DNA of 64,000 bases from Streptomyces hygroscopicus (GTDB taxonomy: Bacteria; Actinomycetota; Actinomycetes; Streptomycetales; Streptomycetaceae), in assembly GCA_002021875.1 (NCBI GenBank), contig CP018627.1:9920001-9984000 (forward strand), given 5' to 3'. Shown here piece after piece: positions 52,539-62,419 of the stretch. Below the pieces are notes generated by a model, which had not been told where the DNA came from, made no database searches, and saw only the letters and a list, made by a program, of their open reading frames with translations. Each line of letters opens with the position of its first letter. The first letter of the stretch is position 1. A program made the translations under genes and the position numbers.

Positions 52539-53387
52539 TCAGGGCCGCTTGGGCGGGCGGATGCCGCGGAACTCCCAGTCGCCGCCGAGGGCGGTGGACC
52601 GGACCTCCTCCGACTCGGTGGGCTGCGCGCCGACGTCGGTGCGGATGGGGGTCGGGCCGGTGACGATGTGGTTGGTGAGCCGGCCCAGGCCCTCCACCTC
52701 CACCTCCACGACGTCGCCGGGCTGTACGGGGCGGGAGTTGGCGGGCGTCCCGGAGAGCAGGACGTCGCCGGGGTAGAGCGTGATGGTGCGGGCGATGTCG
52801 GCGACGAGGTAGTGCATGTCCCACTTCATCTCGTCGGTGGAGCCGTCCTGCGCCGGCCTGCCGTTGACGTAGGTGCGCAGGTACTTGCCGTGGAAGTCCC
52901 AGTCGGTGACGAGCCCCGGACCCAGCGGGCACAGGGTGTCGGACCCCTTGACGCGGAGCATCGAACCGGCGTCGGTGTCCCGGAAGTCGTGCAGGCCGAA
53001 GTCATTGGCGATCGTATAACCGGCGATGTGCTCCGCCGCCTGCTGGGGCGCGATGTTCCGGGTGGTCTTCCCGATGACGATGGCGACCTCGCCCTCGTAG
53101 TTGAGCCACGCGCAGCCCTCGGGGCGGACGACGGCGCCCTGGTGGGAGTTGAGCGCCGAGGTCGGCTTGTGGAAGTACGTGGGGGCCGCGGGGAGCCGGC
53201 TCTGGAACTCGGCGACGCGGCTGAGGTGGTTGAGGTGGACGGCGATCACCTTGGAGGGCACCACGGGCGGCAGATGCCGGGCCTCCTGGGCCGTGACGCG
53301 GCGACCGTCGCCCGTGACGAGTGCGTCGCCCTCGCGGACGGTCTCCACCACGGCGCCGTCGAGGAGGATGCGGCGGTATTCGGGCAT
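52539..53387 (-). CDS. Fumarylacetoacetate hydrolase family protein, HpaG-like
   Basis: 282 residues. The FAH metal site is visible in WLNYEGEVAIVIGKTTRNIA and the core NDFGLHDFRDTDAGSMLRVK, DTLCPLGPGLV and GDVLLSGTPANSRPVQPGD. In the hpa pathway HpaG decarboxylates and isomerises 5-oxo-pent-3-ene-1,2,5-tricarboxylate. Located 11 bases after hpaD, which supports this. Two-domain HpaG proteins are about 430 residues; this is the single-domain size. Confidence 0.85.
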   Translation of the reverse strand: MPEYRRILLDGAVVETVREGDALVTGDGRRVTAQEARHLPPVVPSKVIAVHLNHLSRVAEFQSRLPAAPTYFHKPTSALNSHQGAVVRPEGCAWLNYEGEVAIVIGKTTRNIAPQQAAEHIAGYTIANDFGLHDFRDTDAGSMLRVKGSDTLCPLGPGLVTDWDFHGKYLRTYVNGRPAQDGSTDEMKWDMHYLVADIARTITLYPGDVLLSGTPANSRPVQPGDVVEVEVEGLGRLTNHIVTGPTPIRTDVGAQPTESEEVRSTALGGDWEFRGIRPPKRP

Positions 53388-53398
53388 GTCGGCTCTCC

Positions 53399-54334
53399 TC
53401 AGACGGGGCTGTGCGGGGTGCGCGCGGTGGTGGAGGCGGGCGAGCCGGCGCCGGTCCAGCCGTCGGCCGGGCGGTCGAACCAGAGGTGGGCCTGACCGGT
53501 GCCGACGGCGTTCTCGTACGCGCCGTACTGGCGGGCGCGGGCGACGCACGCCCGCTCGCCGAGCGCACCGGCCATCATCAGGTAGTGGAAGAACTTCGCC
53601 TCGGGCCGGTACGTCCAGAACGTGTCCATGGTGTCGAGGACCTTGTCGTGGCGGCCCTCCTTGAACCAGGCGATGCGCTCCTCGTCGGCCGCCCTCGCCT
53701 CGGGGGTGAAGATATGGCGCGGGTCGCTGGACTCGTGGTCCCGGATCTCGCGCAGCGGCCAGAAGGTGTGCGAGAGGGCGCCGGAGGCGATCAGGAGAAC
53801 ACGGCGGCCGGGTGTGGCGGCGATGCCGTCGGCGAGCGCCCGGCCCAGCCGGAAGTGGTCCTCCATGTCGCCGGTCTGGCAGACCCCGATCGTCAGCCAC
53901 CGCTTGCCGGGCAGGCCCTCGCCCAGGAACTTCCACAGGTTGACGGTGGCGTACTGGATCGGCAGATAGGCGTCGTCGATCGCGGTGATGAAGGTGGCGT
54001 GCGCGTCGGCGAAGTGCGTGATGGCGTAGGCGAGTTCGGGGTCGCCGGGGAAGTCGTACGGCATCCGGCACATGCCGCGCGGCAGCTCCTCGGAGGTGTA
54101 CAGCCCGGCGCGCCGCGGCTGGGCCGTCACGACGAACTCGACCGTGGTGGCCCAGTGGGAGTCCAGGACGACGACGGTGTCGTAGTCGTCGCGCTCGAAG
54201 ACGTCCTCGCGGAGCTGCCGGAGCCCGGTGACGAGGGTGATCTCCTTGCCGTCGTTGAGCTCGCGCCGGGTCTCCTCCGGGAGCACGATGGTGGGGACAT
54301 GGGCGAGCAGGCCGGCCCCGACGATCTCACCCAT
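53399..54334 (-). CDS. hpaD: 3,4-dihydroxyphenylacetate 2,3-dioxygenase HpaD (class III extradiol)
   Basis: 311 residues. LigB-superfamily features: GAGLLAHVPTIVLPEE (metal His), VVLDSHWATTVEFVV (His), LIASGALSHTFWPLR and the C-terminal NAVGTGQAHLWFDRP, all matching HpaD/HpcB of enteric bacteria rather than the vicinal-oxygen-chelate HPCD. It cleaves homoprotocatechuate to 5-carboxymethyl-2-hydroxymuconic semialdehyde. Start overlaps hpaE stop by eight bases. The last ~25 residues (a TTARTPHSPV tail) are not conserved. Confidence 0.9.
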   Translation of the reverse strand: MGEIVGAGLLAHVPTIVLPEETRRELNDGKEITLVTGLRQLREDVFERDDYDTVVVLDSHWATTVEFVVTAQPRRAGLYTSEELPRGMCRMPYDFPGDPELAYAITHFADAHATFITAIDDAYLPIQYATVNLWKFLGEGLPGKRWLTIGVCQTGDMEDHFRLGRALADGIAATPGRRVLLIASGALSHTFWPLREIRDHESSDPRHIFTPEARAADEERIAWFKEGRHDKVLDTMDTFWTYRPEAKFFHYLMMAGALGERACVARARQYGAYENAVGTGQAHLWFDRPADGWTGAGSPASTTARTPHSPV

Positions 54335-55838
54335 GGTCGTGGAATCCCTTCGGGGCCAGCACGCGGTTCTTCAGGTCGCAGTAGAAGTCGAAGCTCCAGG
54401 TGCCGCCCTCGCGGCCGACGCCCGAGAGGCGGGAGCCGCCGAAGGGCGCCCGCAGGTCGCGTACGAAGAAGCAGTTGACCCAGACCGTGCCCGCCACCAA
54501 CTGGGCGGTGACGCGCTCGGCACGCCGGTGGTCGCCGGTGGCGACGGTGGCGGCCAGCCCGAAGCGGGTGTCGTTGGCGAGGTGGATCGCCTCCGCCTCG
54601 TCCACGAAGGTCTGCAGGGTCAGGACCGGGCCGAAGACCTCCTCCTGGACGACCTCCGAGTCCTGGGCGACATCGGTGAGGAGCGTGGGCCGGTAGTACA
54701 GACCGCCGAGCCGGGCGTGGGAGCCGCCGCCGAAGACCACGCGGGCACCGGCCGCGGCCGCCCGCCGCACGAAGCCGTCGATCCGCTCGATCTGGCGGGG
54801 GTGGATGGTGGGCCCGATGTCGGTGGCCTCCTCGCGCGGATCGCCCTGCCGCAACCGGGCGGCCTTCGCCACGAAGCGCTCGGTGAACTCGTCCGCGATC
54901 GACTCCTCGACAAGGAGGCGGGTGGCGGCCAGACACACCTGCCCGGCGTTGTCGAACTGCTCCACGGCCAGGTCGACGGCCAGCTCCAGATCCGCGTCCG
55001 CGAAGACCAACAGCGGTGATTTGCCGCCGAGTTCCAGGCTCAGCGGGGTCAGGTTCGGTGCGGCCGAGGCGGCGATGCGCCGGGCGGTCGCCACCGAGCC
55101 GGTGAAACTGATCCGGCGGACGTCCGGGTGGGAGGTGAGGTCATCGCCGATCTCGGCCCCGTGGCCCTGGACGATGTTGAGCACACCGGGTGGCAGTCCC
55201 GCCTCGGCCGCGATGTCCGCGAGCAGCGAGGCGGTCAGCGGGGACCACTCCGCGGGCTTGAGGACCACCGTGTTCCCGGCGGCAAGGGCCGGGGCGACCT
55301 TCCACGTGGCCAGCATCAGCGGCGCGTTCCACGGGGTGATCAGCACACACGGGCCCGCCGGGTCCCAGCTGACGTGGTTGGTGTGGCCGGGCGCGGCGGA
55401 GCCGCCGGTGTGCGTGGCGAAGTCCTCGTGGCCCAGGGTCAGCAGCCAGTCCGCGAAGAAGCGGAAGTTGCGGGCGACGCGTGGCATCACACCCCGGCGG
55501 TGCGAGCGCAGAAGCGCGCCGTTGTCGGTGGTCTCGACGATCGCCAGCTCTTCGAGGCGCTTTTCCACCCCGTCGGCGATGGCGTGGAGGATGCGGGCGC
55601 GCTCGGCCCAGGGAGTGGCCGCCCAGCCGGGGAAGGCGGCCTTCGCGGCGGCCACGGCGGCCTCGGCCTCGGCGGGGCCGCCGCGGGCGATGCGGGCGAG
55701 GGTGCCGCCGTCGATCGGCGAGACGTCGGGGAAGGTGTCGGCGGACGCCACGCGCCGGCCGCCGATCCAGTGTCGGGTGTCGACGGCGACGCCGGCGATC
55801 CGCGCCTCGTGCACAGCTGTGTCCGGCTGTTGGGGCAT
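54327..55838 (-). CDS. hpaE: 5-carboxymethyl-2-hydroxymuconate semialdehyde dehydrogenase HpaE
   Basis: 503 residues from ATG 55838 (GGAGGAT upstream). ALDH motifs: CVLITPWNAPLMLATWKVAP, LSLELGGKSPLLVFADAD and the catalytic cysteine in QFDNAGQVCLAATR; the end has APFGGSRLSGVGREGGTWSF. The hpaE role is taken from the adjacent hpaD and the resemblance to hydroxymuconate-type ALDHs. First gene of the operon, directly behind a perfect palindrome. Confidence 0.9.
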   Translation of the reverse strand: MPQQPDTAVHEARIAGVAVDTRHWIGGRRVASADTFPDVSPIDGGTLARIARGGPAEAEAAVAAAKAAFPGWAATPWAERARILHAIADGVEKRLEELAIVETTDNGALLRSHRRGVMPRVARNFRFFADWLLTLGHEDFATHTGGSAAPGHTNHVSWDPAGPCVLITPWNAPLMLATWKVAPALAAGNTVVLKPAEWSPLTASLLADIAAEAGLPPGVLNIVQGHGAEIGDDLTSHPDVRRISFTGSVATARRIAASAAPNLTPLSLELGGKSPLLVFADADLELAVDLAVEQFDNAGQVCLAATRLLVEESIADEFTERFVAKAARLRQGDPREEATDIGPTIHPRQIERIDGFVRRAAAAGARVVFGGGSHARLGGLYYRPTLLTDVAQDSEVVQEEVFGPVLTLQTFVDEAEAIHLANDTRFGLAATVATGDHRRAERVTAQLVAGTVWVNCFFVRDLRAPFGGSRLSGVGREGGTWSFDFYCDLKNRVLAPKGFHDHG

Positions 55839-55851
55839 GTCCCGATCCTCC

Positions 55852-55875
55852 AGCTTGTTTGGCCCCAAACAAGCT
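55852..55875. promoter_or_regulatory. Palindromic MarR operator upstream of hpaE
   Basis: Arms AGCTTGTTTGG and CCAAACAAGCT with a 2-base centre form a perfect 24-base inverted repeat, 13 bases upstream of the hpaE start. The core TTTGGCCCCAAACAA matches TTTGGCATCAAATAA upstream of the glutamine-synthetase-like gene. Confidence 0.7.
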
Positions 55876-55972
55876 AACTGCGCCACGAGGCGGGGTCAAG
55901 GTTGCCGTGGTGGCCTTCGGCGGCCGGGTGCCGCGCCGGGAAGCCGTGCCGAGGTGCCGCCCCCGGGCGTGG

Positions 55973-56593
55973 TCACTGGCGGGAGCGGCGGCCCGAACGG
56001 CGCGGGGCCAGATCCCTTCCGTCGAGGAGCTGCCGTCGGCGCTCTTCGCCGTGCTCCTCCAGCTGGGCCACGATGGCGCGCAGCCCGTTGGCGAGCCGCA
56101 GACAGTCCTCGGCGCTGAGCGGGGTGGCGACGAACGCCTCTTCGGCGTTGAACGCGGGGAAGAGGCGCTCCATGAGCTCCTCGCCCTCGGGGGTCAGCGA
56201 GAGCAGGACGCGCCGGCCGTCGTCGGGGTGGGGCGCGCGGGCCACCAGGCGGCGTGACTCGAGAGTGCGCGCGATCCCGGTCAGTGTCCCCTTGGAAACG
56301 CCCGCCTCCTCAGCGACCGACCAGGTCTCGGCCTCGCCCCAGATCCACAGCACCCACATGACCACGAAGCCGGTCCAGGTCAGATCGTGCGGGCGCAGCA
56401 CGGAGTTCTCCAGGTGCTGGCGAACGGCCGCGGCGGCGCGGTGGATGTTGGCGACGGCGGCCATCTGTTCGCGCTGCAGCTCGAAGCCGCCGAGCCGTTC
56501 CTGGACGGCCTGTTCGGTCTCGGTGATGGATCGGCGGCGCCCGGGCACGATGGCATCCTCCTCGGCTGCGGGCGGCAAGGGCCGCCGTGTCAT
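55973..56593 (-). CDS. MarR-family regulator (HpaR-like)
   Basis: 206 residues from ATG 56593. The MarR winged helix is seen in LTWTGFVVMWVLWIWGEAET ... GVSKGTLTGIARTLESRRLV and the wing HPDDGRRVLLSLTPEGEELM. It sits between hpaE and the divergent glutamine-synthetase-like gene and three similar palindromic sites lie at the three promoters, so it very probably represses the pathway until an aromatic ligand binds. Confidence 0.87.
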   Translation of the reverse strand: MTRRPLPPAAEEDAIVPGRRRSITETEQAVQERLGGFELQREQMAAVANIHRAAAAVRQHLENSVLRPHDLTWTGFVVMWVLWIWGEAETWSVAEEAGVSKGTLTGIARTLESRRLVARAPHPDDGRRVLLSLTPEGEELMERLFPAFNAEEAFVATPLSAEDCLRLANGLRAIVAQLEEHGEERRRQLLDGRDLAPRRSGRRSRQ

Positions 56594-56596
56594 TCG

Positions 56597-56611
56597 TTCG
56601 CGATCAAATGT
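56597..56611. promoter_or_regulatory. Candidate MarR autoregulatory site
   Basis: TTCGCGATCAAATGT, immediately upstream of the MarR start, resembles TTTGGCATCAAATAA at 56712 in the ATCAAAT half and less in the other half. Confidence 0.4.
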
Positions 56612-56711
56612 AGCCCCGGGTGCGCCGGTCGCCGGGGCGTTCGCGCCCTGGTCGCATCGCGGCGATCCCTTGTGGACGGCCCGGCCGCCTCGTATCGTGT
56701 GGGCCCTCCCG

Positions 56712-56726
56712 TTTGGCATCAAATAA
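56712..56726. promoter_or_regulatory. MarR operator upstream of the glutamine-synthetase-like gene
   Basis: TTTGGCATCAAATAA contains the inverted repeat TTTG-N4-CAAA and matches the hpaE site at 12 of 15 positions. It ends 16 bases before the TTG start. Confidence 0.6.
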
Positions 56727-56742
56727 CTTTGCGGAGCGACCA

Positions 56743-58098
56743 TTGAGCGCCGAGACAGCCGACCGCGTCCGCCAGCGGACCGAGGCACTCGCCGCCGAGG
56801 GCATCGACGTCGTACGGGTCGCCTATCCCGACATGATGGGCTCCGACCGCGGCCGGGACATCCTGCTGCACCACCTGCCCCATGCGGTCGGCCATGGACT
56901 CGCCTTCAGCCGGGCCGTGTACCACACGGGCGCACTGGGCGATCACTCGCACATCCCGGGCGGTCTCGAAGCCGGTATGCCGGACATCCTCGTACGCCCC
57001 GACCTCACCACGCTCGTCGCGCTGCCGTGGGAACCGGGTGTGGCCGGATGCATCGGCGACGTCCGGGACCCGGCCACCGGACTGCCCGTGCCCGAATCGC
57101 CACGGGATCTGCTGCGGCAGGTCATCGGCCTGCTGATCGACGGGGACCTGACCGCGGTCGTGGGCCCGGAGCTGGAGTACGTCCTGCTCGACCCGGACCC
57201 GGCCTCGCCCGTCGGCTGGCGGCGCTACGCCCCCGCCCCGGGTCACGTCTATACGACCGGCCGCGAGGGCGACCCGGACGGGCACCTTCTGCGGACCGTC
57301 CGGGCGCTGCACGCCCTCGGGCTCGACGTCAGCGGCGGCAACCGCGAGTTCGACAGCGGCCAGTTCGAAATCAACCTCAGCCACTGCGAGGCGCTGGACG
57401 CCGCCGACCGGGCCTTTCGCTTCAAGGCCGCCATCAAGGAACTCGCCCATGCGGAGGGCAGGTTGGCCACGTTCATGGCCAAGCCGCTCAACGACGGAGG
57501 CGGCTCGGGTTTCCACCTCCACCTCTCCCTCGTCGACGCGGAGGGCCGGAACGTGTTCGACGCGCCCCGGGGCGCCTACGGCCTGTCCGTCACGGCTCGC
57601 CACGCCCTGGCCGGGGTGCTCGCCCACGCCCCCGCGCTCTCCGCGCTCCTCAACCCCACCGTCAACTCGTACAAGCGCTTCGGCCCGGACACGACGGCCC
57701 CGTGGCTGATCAACTGGGGGCTGGACAACCGCAACGCCCTGGTGCGCATCCCGCCCGAGCGCGGCGGCGCCACCCGTCTGGAAGTGCGCCTCGGCGATGC
57801 CACCGCCAATCCCTACCTCGCCATCGCCGGTGTGCTCGCCGCGGCCCATCTGGGCATCGCCGCCGCCGAGGAGCCCCCGGCGCCGATGACCGGCCAAGGC
57901 CACGACCTGGGCACCGCCGCCGCGCTGCCGACCGGCCTCGGCCGGGCACTCGACGCGCTCGAGGCCGACGACCGGCTCACCGATGTGCTCGGCAAGCCCT
58001 TCGTGGACGCCTTCCTCACCTTCAAGCGCGATGAGCTGGCCAGGTACCAGCGATACGTCACCGACTGGGAGTTCCGCGAATACGCCCGGATCACCTGA
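56743..58098 (+). CDS. Glutamine-synthetase-family ligase (gamma-glutamylation type)
   Basis: 451 residues from TTG 56743 with GCGGAGCG upstream; no ATG or GTG fits better. The catalytic domain has GPELEYVLLDPD, the ATP/glutamate-binding FMAKPLNDGGGSGFHLHLSL, NSYKRFGPDTTAPWLINWGL and RLEVRLGDATANPYLAIAGV. The adenylylation segment of GlnA-I is not evident. Catabolic relatives (PuuA, GlnA3/4 types) attach glutamate to amines. Shared MarR operator and location suggest it acts on an amine entering the homoprotocatechuate route, such as an arylethylamine; unproven. Confidence 0.87.
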   Translation: MSAETADRVRQRTEALAAEGIDVVRVAYPDMMGSDRGRDILLHHLPHAVGHGLAFSRAVYHTGALGDHSHIPGGLEAGMPDILVRPDLTTLVALPWEPGVAGCIGDVRDPATGLPVPESPRDLLRQVIGLLIDGDLTAVVGPELEYVLLDPDPASPVGWRRYAPAPGHVYTTGREGDPDGHLLRTVRALHALGLDVSGGNREFDSGQFEINLSHCEALDAADRAFRFKAAIKELAHAEGRLATFMAKPLNDGGGSGFHLHLSLVDAEGRNVFDAPRGAYGLSVTARHALAGVLAHAPALSALLNPTVNSYKRFGPDTTAPWLINWGLDNRNALVRIPPERGGATRLEVRLGDATANPYLAIAGVLAAAHLGIAAAEEPPAPMTGQGHDLGTAAALPTGLGRALDALEADDRLTDVLGKPFVDAFLTFKRDELARYQRYVTDWEFREYARIT

Positions 58099-58102
58099 GC
58101 CT

Positions 58103-58142
58103 CCCGGCACAGCCGTGCCGCGATCGGCGCGGCTGTGCCGGG
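58103..58142. terminator. Bidirectional terminator between the ligase and hydrolase genes
   Basis: Arms CCCGGCACAGCC (58103-58114) and GGCTGTGCCGGG (58131-58142) pair perfectly, and the interior can pair further. Located between convergent stop codons. Confidence 0.75.
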
Positions 58143-58150
58143 CGGCGCTA

Positions 58151-58882
58151 TCAGCCGAGATGCCGGGCGAAGAACCGCAGCGCGCTGTCCAGCTCGAAGG
58201 CCGGGACGTCCCCGTGCCTGCCCGGGTTGGCGTGCAGCGTCTTCTCGGCCGAGGCCAGGGCGTCGAACAGCGCCAAGCCCTCGGCCCGCGGCACTCGCTC
58301 ATCGTCCCACTGCACCAGGAACTCCACCGGGACGGTGATCCGCGCGGCGTCCCCGGCCGAGGCCAGAGCCCCACCCAGGCCCAGCACCGCCGCGCGGACC
58401 CGGGGTTCGGCGGCAACGAACGGAACGCCGAGTCCGCACCCCAGCGAGACCCCCCAGTAGCCCACCGGCCCGGCGCCGACGTGTTCGAGTCGCTGAACCG
58501 CGTCCAGGACCGCCCGCCATTCCGGGACGGTCCGGCGGGCCACGAGCGCCTGGAAATCGGCGATGAGCTGGGCCAGTTCCTCTCCGGCCGCCACCCGGGC
58601 CTGGTTCTCGGTCGCGATCCGGTCGTACTCCTCGACCACCGGACGGTCGCCATGCCCGGGTACGTCGACCGCCACCACCGCGAAACCGCACTCGGCCACG
58701 TAGCGGCGTGCGCGGGCCAGGACGTCGGGGGCCTTCTTGTGCTGACCGCCACCGTGCCCCATCAGGATCAGGGGACGTGTACCGGCGGCACCTTCCGGTG
58801 TCCACAGCACACCGGGAATCTCACCAAGGGTGAAGAGCTGTTCGCGGACACCGTCGGACGATGTCTCGGAGATGAAGCGCAT
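58151..58882 (-). CDS. Alpha/beta hydrolase (dienelactone hydrolase-like)
   Basis: 243 residues. The oxyanion region LILMGHGGGQHKKAPDVLAR, the nucleophile elbow YWGVSLGCGLGVPF (G-V-S-L-G) and a late DDERVPRAEGL plus PGRHGDVPAFEL (Asp and His candidates) indicate a complete catalytic triad. Substrate unknown. It is convergent with the glutamine-synthetase-like gene, so its link to the aromatic locus is uncertain. Confidence 0.82.
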   Translation of the reverse strand: MRFISETSSDGVREQLFTLGEIPGVLWTPEGAAGTRPLILMGHGGGQHKKAPDVLARARRYVAECGFAVVAVDVPGHGDRPVVEEYDRIATENQARVAAGEELAQLIADFQALVARRTVPEWRAVLDAVQRLEHVGAGPVGYWGVSLGCGLGVPFVAAEPRVRAAVLGLGGALASAGDAARITVPVEFLVQWDDERVPRAEGLALFDALASAEKTLHANPGRHGDVPAFELDSALRFFARHLG

Positions 58883-59015
58883 GGCGTTTCAAGCCTTTCG
58901 GGATGCCTTCCGCGGGCACTCCCTGGACCATGCGGGGGAGGGAGGCCCGACCTGTCACAGCGTTGATCGGTCTCACCTCCTCGGTTCGCGGCAGCGCACG
59001 GCGGCACCGAAAATA

Positions 59016-59963
59016 TCACGCACCGAAGCCACCCTGTTCCCGGCCGGGGCGCTGGTGCGGTGCGGACAGGGCCGGGAGTTCGGGGTGGTCGCGCAGCGCC
59101 GCGACGACCGCGTGCACCGCCGCGCGCTGCGTAGTGCCGCGGCGCACCGCGATGGCGACGTTGCGGTGCACCGGTGTGCTCAGCTCCCGGGTGGCGACGG
59201 CGTGGTCCGGTGTGATGGCGAGAGCGGGCAGCAGGGCGATCGACCGGCCCGACTCGACGTGTTGCAGCAGCATCAGATAGTTGCTGAACCGGCAGGCCAC
59301 CCGGGGTTCGAAGCCCGACTCGCGGCACAGCCGTACGGTCAGATCCGCCATATACGACTGCGGTCGGTCACACGCCCAGATCTCCTCCGCGCAGGCCGCG
59401 AGATGCACCGTCGTGCGGCCGGTGAGGGGGTGGTCAGGTGGCAGCACCAACACGATCGGGTCGGTTCCCAGGGGAATGATCTCGAGGTCCGCGCCCCATG
59501 AGAGGCCGACGTAGTCGGTGGTCGTGACAATGACGTCCGCCTCCCCCGAGCGGAGGGCCGGTCCGCTCTCGTGCGGCTCCAGCTCGATCAGTTCCAGGTG
59601 CAGCCGCGGGTGGGTAGTGGCCAGGCGGGTCGCCGCCGGGACCGCGAGGGTGTAGATGGCGCTCTGGAACGCCCCGAGCCGTACGCTGCCGATGGGCTCG
59701 TCGTTCAGGGCGTGCAACTCGGCCTCGGCCTCGGCCATCTGGTCCAGGATCTCCCGGCCGCGACGGGCCAGCAGAAGACCGGCCGGGGTCAGCCGCACCT
59801 TCCGCCCGGTCCGCTCCAGCAGCCGGCATCGGGTCTCGGTCTCGAGGACCGCCAGTTGCTGGGACACCGTCGAGGCGCTCAGATGCAGCGTCTCGGCGAC
59901 CGCGCGGACGGTACCCAGGGTTTCCAGCAGGCTGAGCAGCCGCAGCCGGCCCGAGTTGAGCAT
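59016..59963 (-). CDS. dgdR: LysR-family regulator, DgdR-like
   Basis: 315 residues. N-terminal LysR helix-turn-helix LSLLETLGTVRAVAETLHLS ... ASTVSQQLAVLETETRCRLL and a periplasmic-binding-like effector domain (GSVRLGAFQSAIYTLAVPA; TTTDYVGLSWGADLEIIPLG). Divergent from the dialkylglycine decarboxylase gene, the arrangement known for dgdR/dgdA; the name rests on that context. An inverted repeat lies between the genes. Confidence 0.82.
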   Translation of the reverse strand: MLNSGRLRLLSLLETLGTVRAVAETLHLSASTVSQQLAVLETETRCRLLERTGRKVRLTPAGLLLARRGREILDQMAEAEAELHALNDEPIGSVRLGAFQSAIYTLAVPAATRLATTHPRLHLELIELEPHESGPALRSGEADVIVTTTDYVGLSWGADLEIIPLGTDPIVLVLPPDHPLTGRTTVHLAACAEEIWACDRPQSYMADLTVRLCRESGFEPRVACRFSNYLMLLQHVESGRSIALLPALAITPDHAVATRELSTPVHRNVAIAVRRGTTQRAAVHAVVAALRDHPELPALSAPHQRPGREQGGFGA

Positions 59964-59977
59964 GCGCCCGATTGTAG

Positions 59978-61387
<1,410 letters not shown>

Positions 61388-61418
61388 CGGCATCTCCGGT
61401 GACGGATCTCCAGGGTTC

Positions 61419-61450
61419 GCATGACAGATGTCAGATGAACGCATGACAGA
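61419..61450 (+). promoter_or_regulatory. Direct repeat operator upstream of the ABC-2 exporter operon
   Basis: GCATGACAGA occurs at 61419-61428 and 61441-61450, 22 bases apart (two helical turns). The first copy overlaps the inverted repeat TGAC-AGAT-GTCA. Such sites suit a NarL/DesR-type regulator; the sensor kinase at the end of the operon predicts one just outside the window. Confidence 0.5.
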
Positions 61451-61492
61451 CCGCACTGCCACCGGGGCCGCCGCGCCGGGAGTCTGGAATGC

Positions 61493-62419
61493 ATGGACAC
61501 TGTGATCGAAACCGCCGACCTACGGCGGCACTATCGGGGCTTCGAGGCCGTGCGTGGCATCGACCTCACGGTCGCCCGCGGTGAGCTCTTCGCGCTGCTG
61601 GGGACCAACGGGGCCGGTAAGACCTCCACCCTCGAGGTCTTGGAGGGGCAGGCGACCCCCACCGCCGGAACCGTCCGGGTGCTCGGCCGCGACCCGTACC
61701 GCGAACGCGCCGCCGTCCGCCCCCGTATCGGGGTGATGCTCCAGGAGGGCGGCTTCCCGACGGAGCTGACGGTCACGGAGACCGCACGCATGTGGGCGGG
61801 GTGCACCAGCGGCGCCCGCCCCGTGGCCGAGGCCCTGGAACTGACCCGGCTGTCCAAGCGGGGGGCGGTGCGGGTCAAGCAGCTCTCCGGCGGCGAGCGC
61901 CGGCGCCTCGATCTCGCGCTGGCCCTGCTGGGACGGCCCGAGGTGCTGTTCCTCGACGAGCCGACCACCGGCCTGGACGCGCAGTCCCGCCGTGAGACCT
62001 GGGAGCTGATCCGGGAGCTGAAGCAGCAGGGTACGACGGTGCTGCTCACCACCCACTACCTGGAAGAGGCCGAGCAGCTTGCCGACCGGCTGGCCATCAT
62101 GCACGCGGGGCGGATCGCCACCTCGGGGCGGGTTGCCGACGTGGTCGCCGAGCGGCCCTCGCGGATGAGCTTCGAGCTGCCCCGGGACCACTTCCTGGGT
62201 GATGTGCCGCCGCTCGCACCGCTGGGTGTGACCAGCTACGAGGAGGCCGGCGGGACGGTCCGGCTGGAGACCACCGATCTGCAGCTCACGGCCACGGCGC
62301 TGCTGGTGTGGGCCCGGGACAGGGGTGTGGAGTTGCGCGGTCTCGACGCCCGGTCGGCCACGCTGGAGGAGGCGTTCATGGAGATCGCGAAGGGCCTGGA
62401 CAGCGAGGAGGCACGATGA
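61493..62419 (+). CDS. ABC-2 type exporter, ATP-binding protein
   Basis: 308 residues. Walker A ALLGTNGAGKTSTLEVL, Q-loop VMLQEGGFPTELT, signature KQLSGGERRRLDLALALLGR, Walker B EVLFLDEPTTGLD and H-loop LLTTHYLEEAEQL. The C-terminal ~80 residues are typical of DrrA-like drug or lipid exporters. Its stop overlaps the permease start (ATGA). The cargo is unknown. Confidence 0.9.
   Translation: MDTVIETADLRRHYRGFEAVRGIDLTVARGELFALLGTNGAGKTSTLEVLEGQATPTAGTVRVLGRDPYRERAAVRPRIGVMLQEGGFPTELTVTETARMWAGCTSGARPVAEALELTRLSKRGAVRVKQLSGGERRRLDLALALLGRPEVLFLDEPTTGLDAQSRRETWELIRELKQQGTTVLLTTHYLEEAEQLADRLAIMHAGRIATSGRVADVVAERPSRMSFELPRDHFLGDVPPLAPLGVTSYEEAGGTVRLETTDLQLTATALLVWARDRGVELRGLDARSATLEEAFMEIAKGLDSEEAR

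Noticed and set aside
50287..55838. Reading the PLP decarboxylase as part of an antibiotic or siderophore cluster
   Set aside because: All close neighbours are ring-cleavage or phosphonate catabolic genes in one transcription direction; no NRPS or siderophore synthetase genes are present.
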